Source: Clostridiales bacterium UBA3953
Lineage (GTDB): Bacteria; Bacillota; Clostridia; Oscillospirales; CAG-272
Direction: 5' to 3'
Length of the DNA: 9,967 bases
Assembly: GCA_002385415.1 (NCBI GenBank)
Contig: DGDL01000076.1
Coordinates: 892 to 10,858 of the forward strand
Every line of letters begins with the position of its first letter. Within the stretch, counting starts at the first letter, position 1. Positions 1 to 5,873 of this stretch are shown here, piece after piece. The notes beneath the pieces were generated by a model. It saw only the letters and a program-made list of their open reading frames with translations. It was not told where the DNA came from and made no database searches. The position numbers and the translations under genes are program-made.

Positions 1-36
1 GACAGGGTTTTGGGCGTACTCTGCGATAAACTCCCG

Positions 37-774
37 TTATAACGGATTTTTGGTTATTTGAGAGTATCGGCGCGGATAAATTTTAGGTGTAGGTGCTATT
101 TTTTGTATTATAATCAAATTGCGCGTAAGCTCCTCATCCTCGCCCTGTAGTGTTAGAGTTATATTTTCCGCAATTTCTCCTCCGGTCTCTGTCAGCGCTT
201 GTCGAGCTTGTGCTATTTCCTCGGCGGCCGAAAGGCTTTTCATGGCGATAAATCGGCCTCCCACGCGAACAAACGGTAAACAAAGCTCGCACAGTATGTT
301 CAGTTTGCCGACCGCGCGCGCGGTCACCACGTCATAGCGCTCGCGATATGGCGGCCCGGCGCCAAGTTCCTCAGCCCGCCCGCAAAGCGCTGAAAAATTG
401 CGCAGCCCAAGATCGACCGCCGCGTCGGCGGCAAACGCTATCTTCTTCTGTGTCGCGTCAAGCGCCGTTACGCGCACATCTGGCATGGCAATCGCTATGG
501 GCAGCGCGGGAAAGCCCGCGCCGCTGCCCACATCCAGCAGGGTTTCGCCGGGTTCAAGGTACGGGAGCAGTGTCAGCGAGTCGGCAAAGTGGAGAAGTGC
601 CACACCCTCCGGCGTATCAATCGAGGTAAGGTTGACAAGTTCGTTTGTCGCGATAAGCCGCTCTGAAAGACGCGCTAAAAGCACGTCGGCGCTCTCCCTG
701 AGCTTTATACCGTTAGAGTCGAGCGTCTCATTAATTAAATTTAAATTTTCTTCCAAACTCATCGCAATACCCAT
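37..774 (-). CDS. rsmG: 16S rRNA (guanine-N7) methyltransferase RsmG (GidB)
   Basis: RsmG uses S-adenosylmethionine to methylate N7 of a guanine in the 530 loop of 16S rRNA (G527 in E. coli numbering); loss in other bacteria gives low-level streptomycin resistance. The 245-residue product has the usual family length. Visible marks are the NLTSI segment near residue 48, the SAM-binding loop LLDVGSGAGFP (about 79-89), the TARAVG motif (151-156) and the typical C-terminus TPKIYPRRYSQITKNPL, so the gene is complete and ends in TAA. The reading frame opens at a TTG (780), but I prefer the ATG ending at 774, about 10 bases after a GGAAGA ribosome binding site; an ATG at 762 is also possible. It lies downstream of mnmG, the classic gidA-gidB order. 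I see no strong promoter in the gap, so it is probably co-transcribed with mnmG. Identity is firm; the start is uncertain by a few codons. Confidence 0.95.
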   Translation of the reverse strand: MGIAMSLEENLNLINETLDSNGIKLRESADVLLARLSERLIATNELVNLTSIDTPEGVALLHFADSLTLLPYLEPGETLLDVGSGAGFPALPIAIAMPDVRVTALDATQKKIAFAADAAVDLGLRNFSALCGRAEELGAGPPYRERYDVVTARAVGKLNILCELCLPFVRVGGRFIAMKSLSAAEEIAQARQALTETGGEIAENITLTLQGEDEELTRNLIIIQKIAPTPKIYPRRYSQITKNPL

Positions 775-780
775 ATCCAA

Positions 781-885
781 TCTATCTTCCGCTACTTATT
801 TGTTGTCACACTTTGAAGTCGCAACCGAAATCGCGGCATGTCGGCTGTCGGCGCATCCCACACGCGCCGGCGGTATGGGACGCGA
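781..885 (-). other. mnmG-rsmG intergenic spacer with two competing hairpins
   Basis: This spacer has no gene. On the minus strand two stems share bases and cannot form together. One pairs TCCCATAC (880-873) with GTGTGGGA (863-856), 8 bp with one G-U pair. The other pairs GGCGCGT (868-862) with ATGCGCC (856-850), 7 bp with one G-U pair and a 5-base loop. Neither is followed by a run of T, so neither is an ordinary terminator. A GGAAGA ribosome binding site for rsmG lies at the downstream end. Any regulatory role is inference. Confidence 0.45.
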
Positions 886-2805
886 CTATTTAATGTTAAA
901 CCAAACGAGCAAAATACCGATGTCCGCAGGCGAAACGCCGCTGATTCTCGACGCCTGGCCAATATCGGCCGGTTTGATTTTGTTGAGCTTTTGCCTTGCC
1001 TCGAGGCTTAGCCCCTCTATAACCGAATAGTCGAAATCACGCGGCAGCTTCTTTTCGGCAAGCTTTTTCATGCGCTCGGCTTCGGCAATCTGCCGCTTTA
1101 TATATCCTTCGTATTTAAGCTCTATTTCCGCTTTTCTGCGCAATGCTGGGTGAAGTTCGCCGCGTGTCGGGTCAAACGGCGCAAGCAGCTGGCTGTCTAT
1201 CGAAGGCCTGCGCAAGAGATCCGCCAGTTTTACCGGGTTTGTCAAAGGATTGCCGCCGAGCGACACAAGCAGCTCGTTCAGCTCGGGCGACGGCTTTATA
1301 GTCGTGGTCTCAAAGCGCTTGCGTTCTTTTTCAACAAGCTCGGCCCGCTCGAGATAGGCCTTATACCGCTCCTCCGAAAGCAGACCGACCTCCCGGCCGA
1401 TGGCGGCAAGCCGGTCGTATGCATTGTCCTGCCTGAGCAGCAGCCTGAATTCCGAACGTGAGGTCATAACGCGATAGGGCTCGTTTGTCCCCTTTGTGAC
1501 AAGGTCGTCTATAAGCATGCCTATATAGCTCGACTCGCGCGTGAGCACTATCTGCTGCCGGCCTTTCAGCTTGCGTGCGGCATTTATTCCCGCGACAAGA
1601 CCCTGTACCGCGGCTTCCTCATAGCCCGAGGTGCCGTTGAACTGGCCCGCTCCATATAGGTTTTCTATCTGCTTGAATTCAAGCGTTGGATAAAGCTGAG
1701 TCGGGTCGACGCAGTCGTACTCAATGGCGTATGCCGAGCGCGTCATGCGTGCGTTTTCGAACCCTTCAAGCGAGTGCAGCATCTCTATCTGCACATCTTC
1801 CGGCAGCGAAGACGAAAAGCCCTGGAGGTAAATCTCTTTTGTGTCCCGCCCCATGGGCTCAACAAACAGCTGGTGGCGCTCCTTGTCGGCAAACCGCACG
1901 ACCTTGTCTTCTATGCTTGGACAATAGCGCGGGCCGACACCCTCTATAACGCCCGAATACAGCGGCGAGCGGTGCAGATTGTCTCGTATTATCCGGTGGG
2001 TTTTTTCGTTGGTATAAACTATGCGGCAGGGTATCTGCTCGCGCGAGTTGAGCTCCTTTTCGTCGGTAAGCGTGGAGAAAGGAGTGATGTACCGTTCGCC
2101 GTATTGGATTTCAAGCCGCTCGAGATCGACCGTATCCGCATGGATGCGGGGAGGGGTACCGGTTTTGAAACGCATGAGACTGATGCCGGCTGCTTTCAGC
2201 GAGTCCGAGAAGCCTATCGCCGGCAGCATACCGTCCGGGCCCGAAGGAAACACCGTGTCACCGACGAATATGCGGCTCTCCATAAACGTGCCGGTGCATA
2301 TAATCACCGCACGGACGCTCCATTCGGCGCCGAACCGAGTGCGCAGTCCGACAACCCTGTGCCGGCCGTCTGATGTCGGCTCTGTGACAAGCTCTGTTAT
2401 CTCGGCTTGCACCAAAAGCAGGTTGGGCTGATTTTCGAGCACCGACTTTATTATCTTTTTATACATGTCGCGGTCGGCTTGTACCCGTTTTGAATGTACC
2501 GCCGGGCCTTTGCTTTGGTTGAGCGTGCGCGACTGAAGGGTCACAATGTCCGCGACGCGGGCCATCTCGCCGCCAAGCGCGTCAAGCTCGAATACAAGCT
2601 GGCCTTTGCCGGTGCCGCCTATCGAGGGATTGCAGGGCATGTTGCCCACAGCGTCGAGGTTAAGCGTAAACAGCACGGTATTCAGACCCAGCCTTGCGGC
2701 GGCAAGCGCCGCTTCTATGCCGGCGTGGCCGGCTCCGACCACCGCGATGTCGGCCGAATAATAGCGTTTAAGATTTGTGTCCTTTATATTTATATGTGAC
2801 TGCAT
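886..2805 (-). CDS. mnmG: tRNA uridine-5-carboxymethylaminomethyl modification enzyme MnmG (GidA)
   Basis: MnmG is the FAD-binding partner of the GTPase MnmE. Together they build the (carboxymethyl)aminomethyl group at C5 of the wobble uridine in a set of tRNAs, in the cytoplasm. The 639-residue length is normal and the protein is full length. It shows the FAD Rossmann motif VVGAGHAG (22-29), NMPCNPSIGGTGKG (55-68), the two GidA signatures GPRYCPSIEDK (291-301) and AGQFNGTSGYEEAA (386-399), the SRSEFRLLLRQDNAYDRL block, and the helical C-terminus ending in GVSPADIGILLVWFNIK. The ATG start is supported by a GGAAGA site 6 bases upstream. The gene sits just after the terminator of the metallophosphoesterase gene, so it should have its own promoter, but I do not see a clear one in the roughly 85-base leader. 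mnmE is not adjacent. rsmG follows. Confidence 0.98.
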   Translation of the reverse strand: MQSHINIKDTNLKRYYSADIAVVGAGHAGIEAALAAARLGLNTVLFTLNLDAVGNMPCNPSIGGTGKGQLVFELDALGGEMARVADIVTLQSRTLNQSKGPAVHSKRVQADRDMYKKIIKSVLENQPNLLLVQAEITELVTEPTSDGRHRVVGLRTRFGAEWSVRAVIICTGTFMESRIFVGDTVFPSGPDGMLPAIGFSDSLKAAGISLMRFKTGTPPRIHADTVDLERLEIQYGERYITPFSTLTDEKELNSREQIPCRIVYTNEKTHRIIRDNLHRSPLYSGVIEGVGPRYCPSIEDKVVRFADKERHQLFVEPMGRDTKEIYLQGFSSSLPEDVQIEMLHSLEGFENARMTRSAYAIEYDCVDPTQLYPTLEFKQIENLYGAGQFNGTSGYEEAAVQGLVAGINAARKLKGRQQIVLTRESSYIGMLIDDLVTKGTNEPYRVMTSRSEFRLLLRQDNAYDRLAAIGREVGLLSEERYKAYLERAELVEKERKRFETTTIKPSPELNELLVSLGGNPLTNPVKLADLLRRPSIDSQLLAPFDPTRGELHPALRRKAEIELKYEGYIKRQIAEAERMKKLAEKKLPRDFDYSVIEGLSLEARQKLNKIKPADIGQASRISGVSPADIGILLVWFNIK

Positions 2806-2829
2806 TAAAAATCTTCCGTTTACAGGTTT

Positions 2830-2857
2830 GTGCCGGCGTTTTTCTGCCGCTCGGCAC
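2830..2857 (-). promoter_or_regulatory. Hairpin in the mnmG leader
   Basis: On the minus strand GTGCCG (2857-2852) pairs with CGGCAC (2835-2830); after one bulged A the helix continues with GCG/CGC (2850-2848 with 2838-2836), closing a 9-base A-rich loop. It lies between the upstream terminator and the mnmG ribosome binding site, and is not followed by T residues on the minus strand. It may affect translation or stability of the mnmG message; that is inference. Confidence 0.4.
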
Positions 2858-2892
2858 CGGGATGTAAAAATAATGTTAATGTGATCTACGAT

Positions 2893-2918
2893 AAAAAAAC
2901 GCGCCGGATCGCGGCGCG
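2893..2918 (-). terminator. Intrinsic terminator after the metallophosphoesterase gene
   Basis: On the minus strand CGCGCCG (2918-2912) and CGGCGCG (2906-2900) form a perfect 7-bp GC stem with a 5-base loop, followed at once by seven T residues (2899-2893). It starts about 28 bases after the TGA of the metallophosphoesterase gene and is a textbook Rho-independent terminator. It separates that gene from mnmG-rsmG. Confidence 0.92.
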
Positions 2919-2945
2919 GTGCTGCATTAATGCGCGCTTTGCCCG

Positions 2946-3770
2946 TCAGGCAAGCTCCGCCGCGTCCTGACGGTGAAATGGGACGGTAACTTTACCGGCG
3001 CCGAAATCGACCGTGCTTTCGGGCACGACATACGCCGTTGTAAGCTCATCGCCCACAGCGACAAGCTCTCGCCAGCCCCACATCGAGTCGGCAGGGTTTG
3101 GCATCGACGAATACGAATAGTTACCGGTGCGGCACAGCAGCTTGCCGCCGTACTCGTCCCCGGCACATATAATATCGGATTTATGCGTGTGCCCGGCAAA
3201 CATTGCCACTATTGCGTCCGTTTCGCGAACCAGGCGTTTAAACTCGTCGCGTTCGTGTTCAAGCGCAAAATGGTGTGCGCATAAAAAGACTTTTTTACCG
3301 GGGTTTTGCTCTATCGTTCTGAAAATAAAATCGGTGTCCGAAAAAGAATATGTCCCGTGATTATGCACGGGGGCATTTAAGTTTTCACCGAAATTGTCGA
3401 GCATCACAAACACGCAGTCGCCAACATTTACGGCAAAGCTGCGTTTTGCTCCGGTGATTTTCTCCCAGTCTTCGTGCGTATATTGCTCGTGATTGCCGGG
3501 TATTAAGTAGGTTGGGCAAGGGAATTGCGACACATAATCTTCGATAAATGCCGCTGTGTTGCTTACCCCTCCGTTTGAATATGAGCCGTATAGCGGCCCG
3601 ACTTCCCAATAGTCGAGCGAATAGTCGCCGAGCATTAAAATGGCATCGTACGGCTCGCGCTCATATTCTTTTCGCAGGTCGCACACAAGCTTTTCCATGC
3701 GCGCCCTCGAGTCCCAGCCGTACCAAGATATGTGACACAGATGCGTGTCCGATAAAAACAAAACCTTCAA
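2946..3770 (-). CDS. Calcineurin-like metallophosphoesterase
   Basis: This 274-residue protein belongs to the calcineurin-like (two-metal) phosphoesterase superfamily. The metal ligand motifs appear in order: SDTH (D8, H10), GD (48-49), GNHE (92-95), the histidine pair in CAHH (165-167) and GHTH (193-196). No signal peptide or membrane segment is seen, so it is probably cytoplasmic. The substrate cannot be read from the sequence; relatives cleave phosphodiesters, phosphoproteins or nucleotides. The frame starts with TTG (3770), which places the first metal motif at the usual distance from the N-terminus; no in-frame ATG lies between there and the motif. Its ribosome binding site is weak (GGACGG), in contrast to a nearly perfect promoter just upstream. 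It stands alone, with a promoter on one side and an intrinsic terminator on the other, although weak readthrough from azlD is possible because no terminator separates them. Confidence 0.9.
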   Translation of the reverse strand: MKVLFLSDTHLCHISWYGWDSRARMEKLVCDLRKEYEREPYDAILMLGDYSLDYWEVGPLYGSYSNGGVSNTAAFIEDYVSQFPCPTYLIPGNHEQYTHEDWEKITGAKRSFAVNVGDCVFVMLDNFGENLNAPVHNHGTYSFSDTDFIFRTIEQNPGKKVFLCAHHFALEHERDEFKRLVRETDAIVAMFAGHTHKSDIICAGDEYGGKLLCRTGNYSYSSMPNPADSMWGWRELVAVGDELTTAYVVPESTVDFGAGKVTVPFHRQDAAELA

Positions 3771-3804
3771 CGGCGCAACCGTCCATACTATATATTCCAG
3801 TTTT

Positions 3805-3832
3805 ATTATAACAAATAAAAATATTTTGTCAA
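3805..3832 (-). promoter_or_regulatory. Consensus sigma-A promoter with extended -10, for the metallophosphoesterase gene
   Basis: On the minus strand a perfect -35 TTGACA (3832-3827) is separated by 16 bases from a perfect -10 TATAAT (3810-3805), which is preceded by TGT, giving an extended -10. The predicted start of transcription is near 3798, leaving a leader of about 28 bases before the TTG start codon. The -35 box begins just after the azlD stop codon. Confidence 0.9.
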
Positions 3833-3836
3833 CACG

Positions 3837-4160
3837 TTAAAAAATCCGTAATATCAGCCCTGTCAGCAGCACTGCGGCAACCGACGCTCCGCTGACAAGC
3901 AGCAGCTTTCCGCCCGCAAGCGAAAGACCGAGCGCCGTCAGACCTCCCACAACCGCCGGGATCATGGATTCGGTGCTGAAAAGCACGCCGGGAAACACCA
4001 GCGCCGCAAGCACACCGTACGGCACATAAGTAAACAGCGAGCGTATATACGCATTTTTAAATCTTCCGCGCCAAACCGCAAGCGGTATAACGCGCACGAG
4101 ATATGTTACTGCCGCGGTGACCGCTGCCGAAGCAAGCAGATATGTAAGCTTTGCATTCAT
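3837..4160 (-). CDS. azlD: AzlD family branched-chain amino acid transport subunit
   Basis: AzlD is the small membrane partner of AzlC; in Bacillus subtilis and E. coli (YgaZH) the pair exports branched-chain amino acids and analogues. The 107-residue product is the usual AzlD length and is almost wholly hydrophobic, with three to four membrane helices. The family-typical stretch TYLVRVIPLAVW is at about 19-30, followed by the conserved YVPYGVLAALVFPGVL segment at about 45-60. The ATG start overlaps the azlC stop by 4 bases (ATGA, 4157-4160), indicating coupled translation, and an AAGGGG site lies about 10 bases upstream. It ends in TAA at 3837, just before the promoter of the next gene, with no terminator visible between. 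Confidence 0.93.
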   Translation of the reverse strand: MNAKLTYLLASAAVTAAVTYLVRVIPLAVWRGRFKNAYIRSLFTYVPYGVLAALVFPGVLFSTESMIPAVVGGLTALGLSLAGGKLLLVSGASVAAVLLTGLILRIF

Positions 4161-4930
4161 TTAACCGCCGCCCCTTTCCTGATATTTTCCGCCTCATGTT
4201 CCGTTTCATCCGGCGCGGCTTCCGTTTCGCTTTCCTCTTTCACCGGGAAGACGGCCGCCGCTATTGCAGCCGCCGCAATTCCGCTGACTATTACCAGCCA
4301 GCCGTCGCCCAGAAACTCGAGGAAAGGAATAAACCTCATCACGGTGTTAAGCGCGGCCGCGCCAAGCACAACGGCAAGCACAGGTTTTGACTTTTTGGCC
4401 GGCGGCACTACGAGCGCTATAAACATCGCATACAGTGCAATCCCGAGTGCGGAAAGTATTGTGTCAGAAATTATGCCGCTTGCAAGCCCGCCGACCGCTG
4501 TACCGCTTATCCAACCGCAATATGAACATAAAATAAGCCCGAGCAGGTATTTAAAGTTCAGCGGCTCGTCCCGCGTCATCGCAATGGCGAAAACCTCGTC
4601 GGTATTGCCAAATCCCACGACAAGCCGCTGCCACAGCGTCATATTTGCCGGCAGCTTTTGCGAATAGGACAGCGACATCAGAAAATATCGCGCGTTTATC
4701 ACAAGCATTGTAAGAAGGGTCTCTATTATCGCCGCGCCTGAGGCAATAAGGTCAATCCATACAAACTGGCCGGTGCCGGTGAACGCCGTCATCGAAACCG
4801 CCGTCGCAAGCCAAACAGGCACGCCCCGCGTAGCGGAAAGAATGCCAAACGCTATCGAGACCGAAAAATATCCGAAAAAAATAGGCAGGGCATCTATAAT
4901 GCCTTGTCTGAAAGTCAGTCGGGTGTTCAC
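4157..4930 (-). CDS. azlC: AzlC family branched-chain amino acid exporter
   Basis: AzlC is the large membrane subunit of the AzlCD branched-chain amino acid exporter. The 257-residue protein carries the family pattern: an N-terminal RQGIIDALPIFFGYFSVSIAFG region (about 8-29), TAFTGTGQFV, the conserved NARYFLMSLSYSQKL segment, and the GFGNTDEVFA motif. Several hydrophobic helices follow. The GTG at 4930 is chosen because a GGAGAG site lies 6 bases upstream and the protein then begins like other AzlC proteins; the frame could extend to a TTG at 4984, but that start would lie within a hairpin. The last 28 or so residues form a charged tail rich in glutamate (nine acidic residues, mainly 232-248), longer than I expect for the family. 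It overlaps azlD by 4 bases. Confidence 0.94.
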   Translation of the reverse strand: MNTRLTFRQGIIDALPIFFGYFSVSIAFGILSATRGVPVWLATAVSMTAFTGTGQFVWIDLIASGAAIIETLLTMLVINARYFLMSLSYSQKLPANMTLWQRLVVGFGNTDEVFAIAMTRDEPLNFKYLLGLILCSYCGWISGTAVGGLASGIISDTILSALGIALYAMFIALVVPPAKKSKPVLAVVLGAAALNTVMRFIPFLEFLGDGWLVIVSGIAAAAIAAAVFPVKEESETEAAPDETEHEAENIRKGAAVK

Positions 4931-4936
4931 TGGTGT

Positions 4937-4942
4937 CTCTCC
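4937..4942 (-). promoter_or_regulatory. Ribosome binding site fixing the azlC GTG start
   Basis: GGAGAG on the minus strand, 6 bases before the GTG at 4930. No comparable site precedes the upstream TTG at 4984, so this decides the start. Confidence 0.85.
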
Positions 4943-4958
4943 GATACGGTAATGTGCA

Positions 4959-4982
4959 GGCCGGGAGCATTTGCCCCCGGCC
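4959..4982 (-). promoter_or_regulatory. Strong hairpin in the azlC leader
   Basis: On the minus strand GGCCGGGGGC (4982-4973) pairs with GCTCCCGGCC (4968-4959) to give a 10-bp stem with one G-U pair and an AAAT loop. Downstream on the minus strand there is no T run, so it is not a standard terminator for folD. On the plus strand it is followed, after a few bases, by a T-rich stretch (4988-4998), so it could stop antisense transcription. It lies about 17 bases upstream of the azlC ribosome binding site. Confidence 0.6.
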
Positions 4983-4994
4983 AAGTGTTTGTTT

Positions 4995-5023
4995 TTTGTA
5001 TCAGGCTTGTTTCAAGTTCACAA
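4995..5023 (-). promoter_or_regulatory. Possible weak promoter for azlCD
   Basis: On the minus strand TTGTGA (5023-5018), 17 bases, then TACAAA (5000-4995) preceded by TGA, which would make an extended -10. Each box matches the consensus at four of six positions. The start of transcription would fall just before the hairpin. It is a plausible but unproven site; azlCD could also be read from the folD operon, since no terminator separates them. Confidence 0.35.
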
Positions 5024-5036
5024 AATTACACAAGCA

Positions 5037-5873
5037 TTAGATACGCAGCTTTGCCGCCGTAAGGGTATTAGAAAGCAGCATTGTAATTGTCATCGGGCCG
5101 ACTCCGCCCGGAACCGGAGTTATATGCGACGCTTTGGGCTCGACGCCCGCGAAATCAACGTCTCCGCAGAGCTTTCCGTCCCTGTCGCGGTTCATGCCCA
5201 CGTCTATTACAACCGCGCCGGGAGATACCATGTCGGCGGTGATGAATTTAGCACGCCCTACGGCCGAAACGAGAATTTCTGCCTGCCGGCACTCATCGGC
5301 AAGGTTTTGCGTCTTTGAGTGGCAAACCGTAACCGTGCCGTTTGCTTGTAAAAGCATCATTGCCATCGGCTTTCCGACAATATTTGAGCGTCCCACGACC
5401 ACACAGCGCTTGCCGGCGACGTCTATTCCCGAGCGCTCAAGCAGCTTCATTATTCCCGCCGGCGTGCAGGGCAGGAAAACTGGGTCGCCTATCATCAGTT
5501 TGCCCACATTGTAGGGGTGAAAGCAGTCCACGTCTTTTGCCGGGTCAATATTGTCAATTACAATCGCCTCGTCAAGATGGGCGGGCAGCGGGAGCTGCGC
5601 GAGTATGCCGTGGATTTTGTCGTCGCGGTTGAGCTTGTCCACCAGCTCAAGCAGCTCGTCCTGCGTCGCCGTGGCGGGCAGCATGTGAACCTCCGAATAC
5701 ATGCCGACCTCTTCGCACGCCGCCTTTTTATTTCTTACATAAGTATGGGAAGCCATGTCGTCGCCGACAAGTATAACCGCAAGACCGGGCTTTGTGCTCA
5801 TTTTCGAGATTTCATCGCGCAACTCGGCCCGAATTTGTGTCGAAATCGCTTTTCCGTCAATTATCTTTGCCAT
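5037..5873 (-). CDS. folD: Bifunctional methylenetetrahydrofolate dehydrogenase/cyclohydrolase FolD
   Basis: FolD interconverts 5,10-methylene-, 5,10-methenyl- and 10-formyl-tetrahydrofolate, usually with NADP, supplying one-carbon units for purines and formyl-methionine in the cytoplasm. The 278-residue product has the normal length. Visible motifs are the catalytic YVRNK (Y45, K49), LAQLPLP with the folate-site glutamine (Q93), KDVDCFHP (113-120), PCTPAG (135-140), the nucleotide loop GRSNIVGKP (161-169) and the C-terminal signature PGGVGPMTITML (255-266). The frame is open up to 6095, but that part is lgt sequence read in another frame. The ATG at 5873 gives the standard MAKIIDGK start and has a GGAGAGAG site about 8-10 bases upstream. 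The gene overlaps the 3' end of lgt by 17 bases. The residue after KDVD is Cys rather than the common Gly. Confidence 0.97.
   Translation of the reverse strand: MAKIIDGKAISTQIRAELRDEISKMSTKPGLAVILVGDDMASHTYVRNKKAACEEVGMYSEVHMLPATATQDELLELVDKLNRDDKIHGILAQLPLPAHLDEAIVIDNIDPAKDVDCFHPYNVGKLMIGDPVFLPCTPAGIMKLLERSGIDVAGKRCVVVGRSNIVGKPMAMMLLQANGTVTVCHSKTQNLADECRQAEILVSAVGRAKFITADMVSPGAVVIDVGMNRDRDGKLCGDVDFAGVEPKASHITPVPGGVGPMTITMLLSNTLTAAKLRI

Noticed and set aside
1..36. Possible start of another gene after rsmG
   Set aside because: Only 36 bases are available and no start codon with a ribosome binding site is visible, so nothing can be supported.
785..820. Possible promoter before rsmG (TTGCGA, 17 bases, AAATAA)
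   Set aside because: The -10 match is poor, and transcription from mnmG is enough to explain expression.
2924..2933. GCATTAATGC palindrome between the phosphoesterase stop and its terminator
   Set aside because: It is only 10 bases and AT-centred, with no repeat elsewhere in the window that I can see; likely chance.
4931..4984. Longer azlC start at the TTG at 4984
   Set aside because: It would be in the hairpin and lacks a ribosome binding site, whereas the GTG at 4930 has GGAGAG 6 bases upstream and matches the family N-terminus.
5005..5035. GCTTGT/ACAAGC inverted repeat just after folD as a terminator
   Set aside because: The stem is only 6 bp with a 19-base loop and no T run on the minus strand.
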